Position numbers and translations under genes: made by a program. Below, in pieces: positions 45,708 to 55,144 of a stretch of DNA of 64,000 bases; the stretch's first letter is position 1, and every line of letters begins with the position of its first letter. Under the pieces are notes generated by a model that did not search any database, was not told where the DNA came from, and worked only from the letters and a program-made list of their open reading frames with translations. Location: contig JADJOY010000022.1 in assembly GCA_016713535.1 (NCBI GenBank), forward strand, positions 62,001 to 126,000, given 5' to 3'. The DNA comes from JADJOY01 sp016713535 [NCBI: Deltaproteobacteria bacterium] (lineage in GTDB: Bacteria; JADJOY01).

Positions 45708-47549
45708 TCAGTCGGAGGCGTACATCTCGGGGTAACGCAGGGCCATCTCCTGGCGCAACCGCGCCAGTATCGCGTCCGCGTCGTCGAGCTGCATGACCTC
45801 GTCGACGAACTTCCGGCACTCGAGGCGCGTCACCGAGCGCACGATCCGCTTGATCACCGAGATCGAGTTCGGGGTCATGCTCAGGCTGTCGAGCCCCATG
45901 CCCAGCAGGAGCATCGTGTAGAGCCCGTCGCTCGCCATCTCTCCACAGAGACTGACCGGGATGCGAGCATCCCGGCCCGCTTCCACCACGCCCCGGATCA
46001 TGCGCAGGATGGCCGGATGCGTCGGCTGGTAGAGGTCGGCGATCTGCTCGTTCACGCGGTCGATGGCGAGCGCGTACTGGATCAGATCGTTCGTTCCGAT
46101 GCTCAGGAAGTCGACCTCGCGCGCGATCAGGTCGACGATCGTCGCCGACGAGGGCGTCTCGATCATGCAGCCCAGCGGCGCACGCTCGTCGAACGCGATC
46201 TCCCGGCTCCGCAGGTCGGCCTTCACCTCCTCGAGGATGCGCCGGCTGGCGCGGACCTCGGCAAGGCCCGACACCATGGGCAGCATGATGTGGAGCCGTC
46301 CGAACGCGCTCGCCCGCAGGATGCCGCGGAGCTGGACCTTGAAGAGCTCGGGGTGCTTGAGGCAGAGCCGGATCGCACGCAATCCCAGGGCGGGATTCAC
46401 CTCGGGCGCGAGCTCGAGGAGGGCCGAGACCTTGTCGCCGCCGAGGTCGAGGGTCCGGATGACCGCCGGGTGGGGGGCCGTGCGTTCCGCAACCTCCCGG
46501 TACACCGCGAACTGCTCCTCCTCTCCGGGCAGGTCGTTGCGATTCATGTAGAGGAACTCGGTGCGATAGAGCCCGATCCCTTCGCCGCCGGCCTCGATCA
46601 CCGCCGGGATCTCCCGGTTCATCTCGATGTTGGCGGCGAGCTGCACGCGCTCACCGTCGAGCGTCACCGCCGGAAGGTGAAGGTCCTTGGCGAGGTCCTG
46701 CTCGAAGCGATGCAGGCGGTCGACGAGCCGTAGGTAGTGGGCGTAATCGTCGCGGCTCGGATAGAGGATGACCTTCCCCACCCGACCATCGACGATCAGC
46801 GGACAACCCGACTCGACGCGACGGGTGACGTTCTCCAGACCGACGACCGCCGTGATCTCGAGCGCCCTCGCCATGATCGCGGTGTGCGAGGTGGGTCCAC
46901 CGACGTCGGTGAGGAACCCCGCCACCCGATCGGGCGTCATCTGCGCGGTATCCGCAGGCGAGAGGTCGTGCGCGACCACCACGACCTTCTCGGGCACCTC
47001 GGCGAGCCGCTCCCGCGTCTGACCCGTCAGGCGCATCAGCACGCGGCCGCCGACGTGATCGAGGTCGCGGCGGCGCTCGCGCAGGTATGGATCCTGGATA
47101 CCGTCGAAGATCTTCTTGAGCTTGTCGAGCTGCTGGGTGAGCGCGGCCTCCGCGTTGATCTTCTCGGCCCGGATCAGCTCGGCCGTCTCCTCGGCGATCA
47201 TGCGATCGTCGAGGATCATCACGTAGGTATCGAGGATGAAGAGGTGGTCGCGCAGGTCCTTGTCGGGGATGCCAGCGCGCAGGCTCATCAGGTCCTGCTT
47301 CGCCTCCTTGAGAGCCTTCCGGAAGCGACGGACCTCGGCGTCCACCTCGGGCTTGCGGAGCTTGCGGCGGGCGACGGCGGCAGGTCCGCGGTCGAGCAGG
47401 AACGCCTTGCCGATGACGATGCCGGGGGCGACCCCGATACCGTGCAGCACGATGGGCTCGCGCGCGAAGCTCGGCTTCGCCGCGGGCCGGCCGCGCCGCC
47501 GGGTCGGCGCGGCCTTGCGCCGCTCAGCGGTCTTCGCCGAACCGCGCAT
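45708..47549 (-). CDS. ptsI: PTS enzyme I (phosphoenolpyruvate-protein phosphotransferase)
   Basis: Takes phosphate from PEP and passes it to HPr. 613 residues: HPr-binding helical domain, phospho-histidine motif GGPTSHTAIMARA (His222), and the C-terminal PEP-binding barrel with GIGLYRTEFLYMNR, SIGTNDLIQYALAIDR and SLCGEMASD. There is no N-terminal GAF domain, so it is PtsI rather than PtsP. The N-terminal 27 residues (Arg/Lys/Ala-rich) are an extension and overlap the ptsH end by 26 bases. No sugar-specific EIIB/EIIC partner gene is in the window. Confidence 0.94.
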   Translation of the reverse strand: MRGSAKTAERRKAAPTRRRGRPAAKPSFAREPIVLHGIGVAPGIVIGKAFLLDRGPAAVARRKLRKPEVDAEVRRFRKALKEAKQDLMSLRAGIPDKDLRDHLFILDTYVMILDDRMIAEETAELIRAEKINAEAALTQQLDKLKKIFDGIQDPYLRERRRDLDHVGGRVLMRLTGQTRERLAEVPEKVVVVAHDLSPADTAQMTPDRVAGFLTDVGGPTSHTAIMARALEITAVVGLENVTRRVESGCPLIVDGRVGKVILYPSRDDYAHYLRLVDRLHRFEQDLAKDLHLPAVTLDGERVQLAANIEMNREIPAVIEAGGEGIGLYRTEFLYMNRNDLPGEEEQFAVYREVAERTAPHPAVIRTLDLGGDKVSALLELAPEVNPALGLRAIRLCLKHPELFKVQLRGILRASAFGRLHIMLPMVSGLAEVRASRRILEEVKADLRSREIAFDERAPLGCMIETPSSATIVDLIAREVDFLSIGTNDLIQYALAIDRVNEQIADLYQPTHPAILRMIRGVVEAGRDARIPVSLCGEMASDGLYTMLLLGMGLDSLSMTPNSISVIKRIVRSVTRLECRKFVDEVMQLDDADAILARLRQEMALRYPEMYASD

Positions 47550-47799
47550 GGATCAGCTCCTTGAGGGCGACGATTGCCTGCACGGCGTCTTCGCCCTCGG
47601 CCTGCACCCTGAGCGCGCTACCGCATGGCGCTGCCAGGATCATGAGGTTCATGATGCTCTTCCCGTTGGCGGCCTCGCCACGGTGGTGCACCGTGATCTT
47701 CGCCTTGAACTTGCTCGCCGTCTGCACGAACAGCGCCGCGGCGCGAGCATGCAGGCCCTTCTGGTTGCAGAGCGTCAGGGTTTCCTCGACCGCCTTCAC
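47524..47799 (-). CDS. ptsH: Phosphocarrier HPr
   Basis: A 91-residue HPr. The phosphorylated His is His17 (NQKGLHARAA) and the regulatory serine is Ser48 in ANGKSIMNLM, the site HPr kinase would modify; hprK is four genes upstream. Normal length. It overlaps the EIIA gene start/stop by four bases (ATGA) and the ptsI start by 26. Together these support a Ser/His dual-phosphorylation regulatory cycle. Confidence 0.94.
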   Translation of the reverse strand: MKAVEETLTLCNQKGLHARAAALFVQTASKFKAKITVHHRGEAANGKSIMNLMILAAPCGSALRVQAEGEDAVQAIVALKELIHARFGEDR

Positions 47800-48221
47800 G
47801 ATGCCTCTCCCACGGCGCGCTCGCGTGCGGCGAGGACCTCGCTCGCGAGCTGGATGTGGCGCTTGCCGTAGTCCCTGAGCTGGGCACCGAGCTCGGAGAG
47901 CGACTGGCCGCGTCGGGACGTGCTGATCTTCATCAGCATCGGCAGGTTCACGCCCGAGAGCACGTCCACGCGTCCGCGCTCCAGGAACGACAGGCTGACG
48001 TTGGTGGACGTGCCACCGAACAGATCCGTCAGCACCAGCACACCGTCCCGGTCGTCGACCGCCTGGATGGCTTGCTCGATGAGCGGGCGGATCCGATGGA
48101 GCGGCGCCTCGGGCGGGACCTCCACGGCCACGAAGCGCTCGAGCGGGCCGACGATCGACTCCACCGCGTTCTTGAGCTCGATGCCCAGGCGGCCGTGCGC
48201 CACGATGACGATTCCGATCAC
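47796..48221 (-). CDS. PTS EIIA component, mannose family
   Basis: A 141-residue single-domain EIIA of the mannose/sorbose family. Active-site His9 in IVIVAHGRLG, family block VLTDLFGGTSTNVSL, and SGVNLPMLMKI. In sugar-transporting systems this domain is joined or next to EIIB-EIIC-EIID, none of which are seen here. Its place between rapZ and ptsH fits a purely regulatory role as the phosphate acceptor of HPr. Confidence 0.9.
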   Translation of the reverse strand: MIGIVIVAHGRLGIELKNAVESIVGPLERFVAVEVPPEAPLHRIRPLIEQAIQAVDDRDGVLVLTDLFGGTSTNVSLSFLERGRVDVLSGVNLPMLMKISTSRRGQSLSELGAQLRDYGKRHIQLASEVLAARERAVGEAS

Positions 48222-48238
48222 GGTGATGCGGACCCCGC

Positions 48239-49111
48239 TCAGCCCGTCAACGCCGGGCCGACGTCCCGATGGTGGACCGAGAACTTACACGATGGGACGT
48301 CCTTGAGACGCTCGGCGAGCGCCTCGGCGATCGCCACCGAGCGGTGCTTTCCGCCCGTGCAACCCACCGCGACCGACACCAGGTGCTTGCCCTCACGGTG
48401 GTACCGCGGCAACAGGAATCGAAGCATGCCCTCCGTGTGCACGAGGAACGCCTCGGCCTCCCCGCCCCGGAACACGTAGGTTCGGACGCGCGCGTCTCGG
48501 CCATCGAATTCCCTGAGCGAAGCCTCGTAGTGAGGGTTCGGGAGGAAGCGAACGTCGAACACCAGGTCCGCGTCCTGAGGCATGCCGTTGCGGAACCCGA
48601 AGGAGAGGAAGCTCACCTCGAGCGCCGGGATACGGTCGCCGCCGAACTCCTCCTGCACGATGCGACGCAGCGCGTGGACGTTGAGAGTCGAGGTGTCGAG
48701 CACACGCTGCGCCATCCCGCGGAACTCGCTCAGCAGCAGCCGCTCGTGCGCGACACCGTTCACGATCGACATCGCATCGAGGGGATGCGCGCGGCGCACC
48801 TCCCGGAACCGGCGCACCAGCGCCTCCTCGCTGCACTCGAGGAAAAGTACCGTGAGCGACGACACCTCGGCCTGGACCGCCCTCAGCTCGTCCGGGGCCG
48901 AGCCGAGGAAGCTGCCTTCACGGACGTCCATCACCACGAGGGCACGCTCGATCTGCGGGCTCGATCCCTTCGCGAGCCGCACGAAGTCGCGCAAGAGCGG
49001 CGCGGGGAGATTGTCGACGCAGTAGAAACCGAGGTCCTCGAACGCCTTGGCGACGGTCGTCTTGCCCGATCCGGAGAGCCCGGTCACCACCACCAGGTTC
49101 AGCCCTTCCAC
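48239..49111 (-). CDS. rapZ: RNase adapter / nucleotide-binding protein RapZ
   Basis: P-loop protein (YvcJ/RapZ family) that in E. coli controls GlmS through sRNA decay and senses glucosamine-6-phosphate. 290 residues: Walker A GLSGSGKTT at 11-19, DNLPAPLL, DVREGSFLG, and the C-terminal GCTGGKHRSVAIAE that is diagnostic. The GTG at 49111 is chosen because it starts right before the P-loop strand; it overlaps the hprK end by 13 bases. Linked to amino-sugar supply for envelope synthesis. Confidence 0.93.
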   Translation of the reverse strand: MEGLNLVVVTGLSGSGKTTVAKAFEDLGFYCVDNLPAPLLRDFVRLAKGSSPQIERALVVMDVREGSFLGSAPDELRAVQAEVSSLTVLFLECSEEALVRRFREVRRAHPLDAMSIVNGVAHERLLLSEFRGMAQRVLDTSTLNVHALRRIVQEEFGGDRIPALEVSFLSFGFRNGMPQDADLVFDVRFLPNPHYEASLREFDGRDARVRTYVFRGGEAEAFLVHTEGMLRFLLPRYHREGKHLVSVAVGCTGGKHRSVAIAEALAERLKDVPSCKFSVHHRDVGPALTG

Positions 49112-50058
49112 GACTGGCCCCGGCCACGGATGGCGCGCATCACCTTCTGCTCGAACCGGATGGCGGAATGGTGCCCCATGTTCTTGAGGGATTGGTTGCG
49201 AACCGCGACCTCCAGGATCGTGCCGAGGTTGCGCCCCGGGCTCACGGGCACGGCGACCGATGGCAGCGCGACCCCCAAGAGCTCGCGCGTCCCCTCGTCG
49301 ACTCCCAGCCGGTCGATCGGGGTATCGCCCCGCCACGGCACCAGGTCCACCACCAGCCCGACGTCGCTCTTCTCCTGCACTGCCGCCGGGCCGAAGAGGT
49401 CGAGGAGATTCAGGATCCCGAGGCCACGGATCTCGAGGTGGTGGCGCGCGATCTCCGGTCCGGTACCCACCAGCCGGTTACCGACCCTGCGCAGCTCGAC
49501 GAGATCGTCGGCAACCAGCCGGTGACCGCGGAACACCAGCTCGAGCACGGCCTCGCTCTTGCCCACCCCGCTCTCACCGAGAACGAGCAAGCCGATGTCG
49601 AAGACCTGTGCCAGTCCGCCGTGGATCCGCATCGACGGCGCCATGCGATGCGCCAGGTACGCCTCGAGCGCGCTCGCCACGTCGCCGGTCGAGAGGTCCG
49701 TGACCAGCACCGCGAGGCCACCCCGCCCCAGGTCCCGGAGCCATGCCGCCGGAACGCGGCCACCCTCGGTGAGCACCAGCACCGGCACCTTTGCCTCGGC
49801 AAGCTTTCGCGCCTGCTCCGCGAGCGAGCTCGGGTCGAGGCTCGCCAGGTACCCGGCCTCCGTGGCGCCCGCCAGCGTGACCGAGTCGTCGCGCAGGTGC
49901 GCCGTGTACCCGCTCGCGGCGAGTCCGAGGCGCTGGATCATCGGCGACGTGATCTCACGCGACAGCCCCTTGCGTCCGGCCTTCACCGCGAGAGCGAGCT
50001 CGGCGCGCCTCCCCCACGTGAGCAGCTCTGCTACCTGCAACGCGGCCGGATCGGTCAT
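49099..50058 (-). CDS. hprK: HPr kinase/phosphorylase
   Basis: Bifunctional enzyme that phosphorylates or dephosphorylates the regulatory serine of HPr (or EIIA-type substrates). 319 residues: N-terminal domain, catalytic His in MRIHGGLAQVFD at about 146, Walker A GESGVGKS at 161-168, and the C-terminal signature block with IRGLGILNLLDLFGP. ATG at 50058 with ptsN ending 28 bases upstream. Overlaps rapZ. HprK in Gram-negatives is common next to rpoN/ptsN, as here. Confidence 0.94.
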   Translation of the reverse strand: MTDPAALQVAELLTWGRRAELALAVKAGRKGLSREITSPMIQRLGLAASGYTAHLRDDSVTLAGATEAGYLASLDPSSLAEQARKLAEAKVPVLVLTEGGRVPAAWLRDLGRGGLAVLVTDLSTGDVASALEAYLAHRMAPSMRIHGGLAQVFDIGLLVLGESGVGKSEAVLELVFRGHRLVADDLVELRRVGNRLVGTGPEIARHHLEIRGLGILNLLDLFGPAAVQEKSDVGLVVDLVPWRGDTPIDRLGVDEGTRELLGVALPSVAVPVSPGRNLGTILEVAVRNQSLKNMGHHSAIRFEQKVMRAIRGRGQSWKG

Positions 50059-50086
50059 CGCGAAGCCTCGCTGGTGCGGTATGCGT

Positions 50087-50560
50087 TCATGCGGGGGAAT
50101 CGTCCGCGGCGCACAGCACCCGCCACAGCTCTTCCGCCCCGTCGGCAGCCAGCAACGCCTCTCGCACGCCGGCATTGCGGAGGACGCGGGCCACGCGCGC
50201 TAGCGCCTTGAGGTGGAGAGGCAGCATGGCGGGCGCGTCGGGGGCGGCGAGTACGAAGAAGAGCTGAGAAGATCCGCCTCCCGGTGCCCCGAAATCGACA
50301 CCAGCTCGGCTCCGACCGAAGCAACCGACGATGCCCGGGAGGCCGGCGACCTTGGCGTGTGGGATGGCGACGCCGTGCTCGAGCCCGGTGCTCGGTCCGA
50401 GCTTCTCGCGCAGCTCGAGGGCCTCGACCAGAGCGCTCGCCGAAGTTCCTGGGATCGCGCGCGCGAGGCACTCCGCGAGCTCCCGAAGGACGTCGGGCTT
50501 CGTGCGCGCGGAGAGGTCGGCGACGATCCGCGTGGGATCCAGTAGGTCGGCGATCCGCAT
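50087..50560 (-). CDS. ptsN: PTS EIIA-Ntr (nitrogen regulatory)
   Basis: A 157-residue EIIA of the fructose/Ntr family. Phospho-accepting His68 in GVAIPHAKV; PLHLKALARVARVLRN is the family's helix near the C terminus. Located directly after rpoN and before hprK, the standard place of PtsN. Together with EIIA-man it is one of two EIIA proteins fed by the same HPr. Usually a hibernation-factor gene (hpf) lies between rpoN and ptsN; here the gap is only 125 bases and holds none. Confidence 0.92.
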   Translation of the reverse strand: MRIADLLDPTRIVADLSARTKPDVLRELAECLARAIPGTSASALVEALELREKLGPSTGLEHGVAIPHAKVAGLPGIVGCFGRSRAGVDFGAPGGGSSQLFFVLAAPDAPAMLPLHLKALARVARVLRNAGVREALLAADGAEELWRVLCAADDSPA

Positions 50561-50685
50561 CGGAATCTCGCTCGGCTCGGCGGGGCGTGCCTCTTCCGCC
50601 CGGGGTTATGCCGCCAGCCTCGACGCGCGACAAGCCCCCTGAGCAGGATCGCGACCGGGTCGTCGCGTGGCGCGCGGTGCGGCCG

Positions 50686-52263
50686 TCAGGTGTAGCGCTT
50701 GCGCTTCGCCGAGGACAGGAGTCCGAGCATCTCGCGGTACTTGGTCACCGTGCGTCGCGCGATGTCCATACCGTGCTTGTCCTTGAGGATCTGCACGATG
50801 CGCTGGTCGCTCAGCGGACGCTCCGGGTCCTCCGCGGAGATGAGCTGCCGGATCTTCTCCTTGACGCTCTCCGCAGCGAATCCGTCGCCGCCGTCCACGC
50901 TCTGGATGCTGGTGTTGAAGAAATACTTGAGCTCGAAGATCCCTTGCGGAGTGTGGACGTACTTGTTGGTGGTCACCCGGCTGACCGTGGACTCGTGCAT
51001 GCCGATGTCGTCCGCGACGTCCTTGAGGACCATGGGGCGCAGATGCTCGACGCCGTGCTCCAGGAACTCGCGCTGGAACCGCACGATGCTGTCGGTGACC
51101 TTGAAGATGGTTCGGCGCCGCTGCTCGATGCTCTTGATGAGCCACTGCGCGTTCTTCAGCTTCTCCTTGATGTAGGCGCGAGCCTCGGCGTTCGAGTCCC
51201 GATCGAGGACCTGGCGGTAGTAGGAGCTCACGCGCAGCTTGGGCAAGCCGTCGTCGTTGAGCTGCACCACGAACTCGTCACCCACCTTGTGAACGTAGAT
51301 GTCGGGCGTGATGTACCGGGGCGAGTCTCCCGAGTAAGTGCGAGCGGGCTTGGGATTGAGCGTCTGCAGGCGCTTCAGCTCCTCGAAGACCTGCTCCTGG
51401 GTGATGCCCAGCGCCTTGGCGATCTGCTTGTAGCGACGACGCTCGAGGTCACCGAGGTGGTGCTCGATGATGGCGATCAGGTGGACCGCCTCCGGCATCC
51501 GCACCTCGGCCTGAACCAGAAGGCACTCGCGAAGGTCGCGGGCGGCCACTCCCAGCGGGTCGAACCGCTGGATCCGCGAGAGCACCCGTTCGACGTCCCC
51601 TTCGCTCACGTCGAGGCGGGCGGCGATGCTCGGCACGTCGTCGGCCAGGTACCCGTTCGGGTCGAGGTTACCGACGAGCTCCATGCCGAGGCGCTCGTCG
51701 AACTCGCTCGGCAGCGCGGGCCGGAGCGGTTCGAGGAGGTGGTCGGCGAGCGCGGACGGGCGCGTCAACATGCTCTCGAACGAGGGGCGGTCCTCGTCGG
51801 ACTCGGACTCGCGGGCCGGCGTGAAGACCTCGGACGACGACTGATCCTTCAGGTACTCGCGCCAGTCGATGTCGTCGGAGGGCTCGGCCTCGGCCGTGGG
51901 CGAGGGCGGCTCGGCCTCGGCAGCGGGCAGGAACTCGTCCGCGGCGGCGACCACCACGTCGGGGACCTCGTCGAGGCCGACGAACTCCGCCTCCTCGCCG
52001 CCGCTCGCCTCGAGGGGTTCCGGTGGTTCGGGTGCCTCGGCGGTTTCGGCTTCACCGCCCTCCCGCATCTCGATCGGGCTCAGCTCCTCGGGCGCCTCGA
52101 GCGTCGCGGCCTCCTCGAGCGCCGGATTGCTCTCGAGCTCCTGCTGGATGGTTTCGGCGAGCTCCAAGCGCGAGAGCTGCAGCAGCTTGATCGCCTGCTG
52201 CAGCTGGGGCGTCATCACCAGCGTCTGCGTCTGCTTCAGGTGAAGGCGTAGCTCGAGGCTCAT
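50686..52263 (-). CDS. rpoN: RNA polymerase sigma-54 factor RpoN
   Basis: Alternative sigma factor that recognises -24/-12 promoters and needs AAA+ activators. 525 residues: N-terminal Gln-rich activator region (LRLHLKQTQTLVMTPQLQQA), an acidic Glu/Pro/Ala-rich linker at about 48-125, core-binding domain, helix-turn-helix with HESTVSRVTTNKYV and the RpoN box ARRTVTKYRE at 502-511. Complete. ATG at 52263. Confidence 0.97.
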   Translation of the reverse strand: MSLELRLHLKQTQTLVMTPQLQQAIKLLQLSRLELAETIQQELESNPALEEAATLEAPEELSPIEMREGGEAETAEAPEPPEPLEASGGEEAEFVGLDEVPDVVVAAADEFLPAAEAEPPSPTAEAEPSDDIDWREYLKDQSSSEVFTPARESESDEDRPSFESMLTRPSALADHLLEPLRPALPSEFDERLGMELVGNLDPNGYLADDVPSIAARLDVSEGDVERVLSRIQRFDPLGVAARDLRECLLVQAEVRMPEAVHLIAIIEHHLGDLERRRYKQIAKALGITQEQVFEELKRLQTLNPKPARTYSGDSPRYITPDIYVHKVGDEFVVQLNDDGLPKLRVSSYYRQVLDRDSNAEARAYIKEKLKNAQWLIKSIEQRRRTIFKVTDSIVRFQREFLEHGVEHLRPMVLKDVADDIGMHESTVSRVTTNKYVHTPQGIFELKYFFNTSIQSVDGGDGFAAESVKEKIRQLISAEDPERPLSDQRIVQILKDKHGMDIARRTVTKYREMLGLLSSAKRKRYT

Positions 52264-52338
52264 GGGATCCGGAAGGGGATCGAACGTGGGTTAGGTGGCT
52301 CGGAGGTGTGCGCGGGGAAGGCGTCTGATCACCGCGCG

Positions 52339-52369
52339 AGTGTAGCACCGGCCGAGCGAGGTTCTGCAA
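52339..52369 (-). promoter_or_regulatory. rpoN: Possible extended -10 promoter for rpoN
   Basis: On the minus strand, TACACT (52339-52344) preceded by TGC gives an extended -10 (TGCTACACT), with TTGCAG (52364-52369) as a -35-like element 19 bases upstream. The start would be about 70 bases before the rpoN ATG, in the 277-base gap after lptB. The rest of that gap shows no gene. Confidence 0.4.
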
Positions 52370-52540
52370 GTGATATGCCTGCCACGCCCGTGGCGAGAGG
52401 CGAGAGATTAGTGCTTTCGGATCAGCGACATTGCCGACGAGCCGCGAGCAGGCCGCGCGGCTGCAGGCCCGGCCCGCGAGGCGGACCGGTGCACTCCCGT
52501 TCGGGGGCATACCCTACGGAACAGGGCCGTTTCGAGCTCC

Positions 52541-53311
52541 TCAGAGCCGGAACGACTCGCCCAGGTAGACCTCGCGGGCCTTGGCATCCGCGATGATCTC
52601 GGCCGGGGTACCCGCCTTGATCACCCGCCCTTGATGCAGGATGTAGGCGCGGTCGCAGATCTTCAGGGTCTCTCGCACGTTGTGATCGGTGATCAGCACG
52701 CCGATGCCGCGCTTGGTCAGGTCGGCGATGATGCCTTGAATGTCGAGCGTGGCGATCGGGTCGATACCGGCGAAGGGCTCGTCGAGGAGCATGAACGTCG
52801 GGTCGGTGACGAGCGCACGCGCGATCTCGAGGCGACGCTTCTCGCCCCCGGACAGGAGCTGCGCCTGAGTCGTGCGGAGCTTGGTGATCCCGAGCTCGTC
52901 GAGGAGCTGCTCGAGCCGCTCGCCGCGTTCGGCGGCGCCCAGCGGTAGATTCTCGAGGATCGCGAGGACGTTCTCCTCGACCGTGAGCTTGCGAAAGATC
53001 GACTGCTCCTGCGGCAGGTAGTTGATCCCGAGTCGAGCGCGCCGATACATCGGCAGCGCCGAGACCTCTTCGCCATCGAGCAGGATCCGGCCGGCGTCCG
53101 GCTTCTCGAGCCCGACGACCATGTAGAACGTGGTGGTCTTCCCCGCTCCGTTGGGGCCGAGGAGCCCTACCACCTCGCCGGATCGAATCTCGATCGCGAC
53201 CCCGTCGACCACGCGCCGGCCCCGGTACGCCTTGCTGAGGTCCTCCACGGCGAGCACTCGCGGACGCACGGGCGCGGCCGTCGCCTCGACGCTGGCCTCT
53301 GGCGTGCTCAT
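52541..53311 (-). CDS. lptB: LPS export ABC transporter ATPase LptB
   Basis: ATPase of the LptBFG complex that extracts LPS from the inner membrane. 256 residues: Walker [10 protein letters not shown] at 52-60, [14 protein letters not shown], signature [15 protein letters not shown], Walker [13 protein letters not shown]. An N-terminal extension of about 20 residues is unusual. ATGA overlap with lptA. lptF and lptG are not in this window. Confidence 0.95.
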   Translation of the reverse strand: MSTPEASVEATAAPVRPRVLAVEDLSKAYRGRRVVDGVAIEIRSGEVVGLLGPNGAGKTTTFYMVVGLEKPDAGRILLDGEEVSALPMYRRARLGINYLPQEQSIFRKLTVEENVLAILENLPLGAAERGERLEQLLDELGITKLRTTQAQLLSGGEKRRLEIARALVTDPTFMLLDEPFAGIDPIATLDIQGIIADLTKRGIGVLITDHNVRETLKICDRAYILHQGRVIKAGTPAEIIADAKAREVYLGESFRL

Positions 53312-54462
53312 CGCCCCCTCGGTCCGGTCAGGTTGCCGAGCGGTGACTGGTCGCCGGCCCCGATCTTGGACTTGATGTTGGTCTCGACCCGATGTTGTCC
53401 CGCTCCTTGGCAGCGCAGCTCGTCACTCCCTTGATCGTATTCGATCCGCTGGCAGCGCAGCTCGTCCTTGTCGTGACGGGCGATGGCGGGTCGACCTTCC
53501 AGGACCACCCGCTGACTCTGGCGAAGAAAGCGGCCCGTGTCCGCCGTCACGTTGCGATCGCCCTGCACGATCTGCACCCCACCGCGAGCCTCCGCTGAGT
53601 CCACCTCGCGGTTCTGGGCATCGAAGCGGATCGTCAGATCCTCGCACGCCAGCGTCACGTCGCCGCGCTCGGCGACCACGCTCCCCTGGTAGACCGCAAA
53701 GTGTCGATTGCGGTCGCCCTCGAAGTGCAGGGCGCGAACGTGGAGCGGGAGCTTCTCACCTCCTCCACCGGCGCCCTCCGCGCGGGGCGGCCGCAGCTTC
53801 GAACCACCCGAGGGCGTGGCTCCGAGCTGAGGCGGCCCGAAGTCCAGGGCGCTCGTTCCGCCCGATTGGACGGTCGTTCTCACCGGACGCGATGGCGAGC
53901 CGTCGACGACGATCCGCTGATCGTCCAGGAATATCTTCGCCTGATCGCCGCGGATCTCGTTCTCGCCCTGCCAGATCCTCACGTCCTTGGTCAACGTGAT
54001 CGTCTGGCGGTTGCGGACCAGCTCGGCCACCCCGGCGGTGATCACCCGGTCGGCCGAGGTGAACTTGACGTCGTCCTCGCAGAGCCCGTCCCGGATCTGA
54101 TTGTCTTCCGTGTACCGGAGAGTGAGCGCTCGACACCGCAGCGTCGTGTCGGCCTGGACCGCCTCGACGTTCCCCTCGTACCGCAACGTCCGAACCTGGT
54201 TCTTGAGGACGAACGAATCGGCACGGACCTCGATTGGCCCACCCTTCGAGGAGAAGAGGTTCCCGGCGAAAAAACCACCTCCCTCCGCAGCGCCGGATTG
54301 CTCGACGCCACCTCCGGCGACGGCGGGGGTGGATGCATCGCCGCCGGGCTGGGGCGTCTGCGCCCCGGCGGCGCCGCCGGCCGCCAGGATCGCCGCAACC
54401 GCCAGAGCACCCAGTGAAGCCCGCTGCTCGCTGGCTCGCGACCGGGTCCGTCGTGCCGTCAC
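53308..54462 (-). CDS. lptA: LPS transport periplasmic protein LptA (OstA domains)
   Basis: Periplasmic bridge protein of the Lpt system. 384 residues from the GTG at 54462, longer than E. coli LptA (185) because it carries two OstA-like beta-jellyroll segments (about 75-170 and 255-360) split by a Gly/Pro-rich linker. Signal peptide at about 15-34 ([18 protein letters not shown]). Repeats such as [18 protein letters not shown] and [20 protein letters not shown] show the duplicated pattern. Overlaps lptB (ATGA) and, after frame repair, lptC (GTGA). Confidence 0.85.
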   Translation of the reverse strand: MTARRTRSRASEQRASLGALAVAAILAAGGAAGAQTPQPGGDASTPAVAGGGVEQSGAAEGGGFFAGNLFSSKGGPIEVRADSFVLKNQVRTLRYEGNVEAVQADTTLRCRALTLRYTEDNQIRDGLCEDDVKFTSADRVITAGVAELVRNRQTITLTKDVRIWQGENEIRGDQAKIFLDDQRIVVDGSPSRPVRTTVQSGGTSALDFGPPQLGATPSGGSKLRPPRAEGAGGGGEKLPLHVRALHFEGDRNRHFAVYQGSVVAERGDVTLACEDLTIRFDAQNREVDSAEARGGVQIVQGDRNVTADTGRFLRQSQRVVLEGRPAIARHDKDELRCQRIEYDQGSDELRCQGAGQHRVETNIKSKIGAGDQSPLGNLTGPRGR

Positions 54463-55114
54463 TTGGGCCTCCCGTCGTGTCGGGTGCGCCGCGCTTCACC
54501 CTTCGCGCGTGGCTTGGCGGCCTGAGGCTCTCCGCGGCGGGCGCGGCCGGCGGGGATGGAAGCGCGACCTTGGGCTGGATCTGCGTGTGAACGGCGGATC
54601 TCAGCCGCATCGTCTGCGAGCCCACGTCCACGTCGAGACCGGTCCCTTTCATCTCGAGGCCCTTCCCCGAGATCGTCACCACCTCGTCCGACGTGAGCAG
54701 GTGCTTGCTCGACGAATAGTGCGCCTGATCCGTGCGCATGGTGAGTTGCTCCGAGGTGAGCGTCACGTCGCCCAGCAGATCGATCTCCCAGTCGCCGGTG
54801 GTGGCCCTGGCACGCTTGCTCGTCACGACCAACTCGCCCTCGCCCGCCGACCGATACGCGATCTTCACGTCGCTGCAATCGGCGACCTTGGTTTCCTCGG
54901 ACGAACGGCACGACCCCAGCCAGAGGTCCCAGCCCTGCGCAGGATCGCCGAGGTGGATCTTCTTGCCGAGCGCCTCCGCAACTCCGAGCCCGGCCTCCCG
55001 AACCAGCTCCGAGGCCGGATCCTTTCGACCAGGCACCAACAGCGCGACCAGCAACACGAGACCGACCCCCGCGCTGCCACCGAGCAGCAGGATTCGCCAG
55101 CGTCGCGTGCTCAT
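54459..55114 (-). CDS. lptC: LPS export system protein LptC (frame break near C terminus)
   Basis: Single-span inner-membrane protein passing LPS from LptB2FG to LptA. ATG at 55114; membrane anchor at about 8-28 (ILLLGGSAGVGLVLLVALLV), then beta-strand repeats (DWEIDLLGDVTLTSEQLTMR, HYSSSKHLLTSDEVVTISG). The frame stays open into lptA unless one base is restored near 54540-54565; it would then end QAAKPRAKGEARRTRHDGRP plus Lys at a TGA overlapping the lptA GTG (219 codons). Family is judged from topology and neighbourhood, since LptC is weakly conserved. Confidence 0.78.
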
Positions 55115-55144
55115 GGACCGGACCGCCGCGACCAGACTCGGGCG

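Noticed and set aside
47524-50560. A sugar-transporting PTS
   Set aside because: Only soluble regulators are present; no EIIB, EIIC or EIID membrane component is encoded nearby.
52350-52380. Sigma-54 promoter (TGGCA...TTGCA) upstream of rpoN
   Set aside because: The two half-elements are present, but the GG-to-GC distance is about four bases too long for a -24/-12 promoter.
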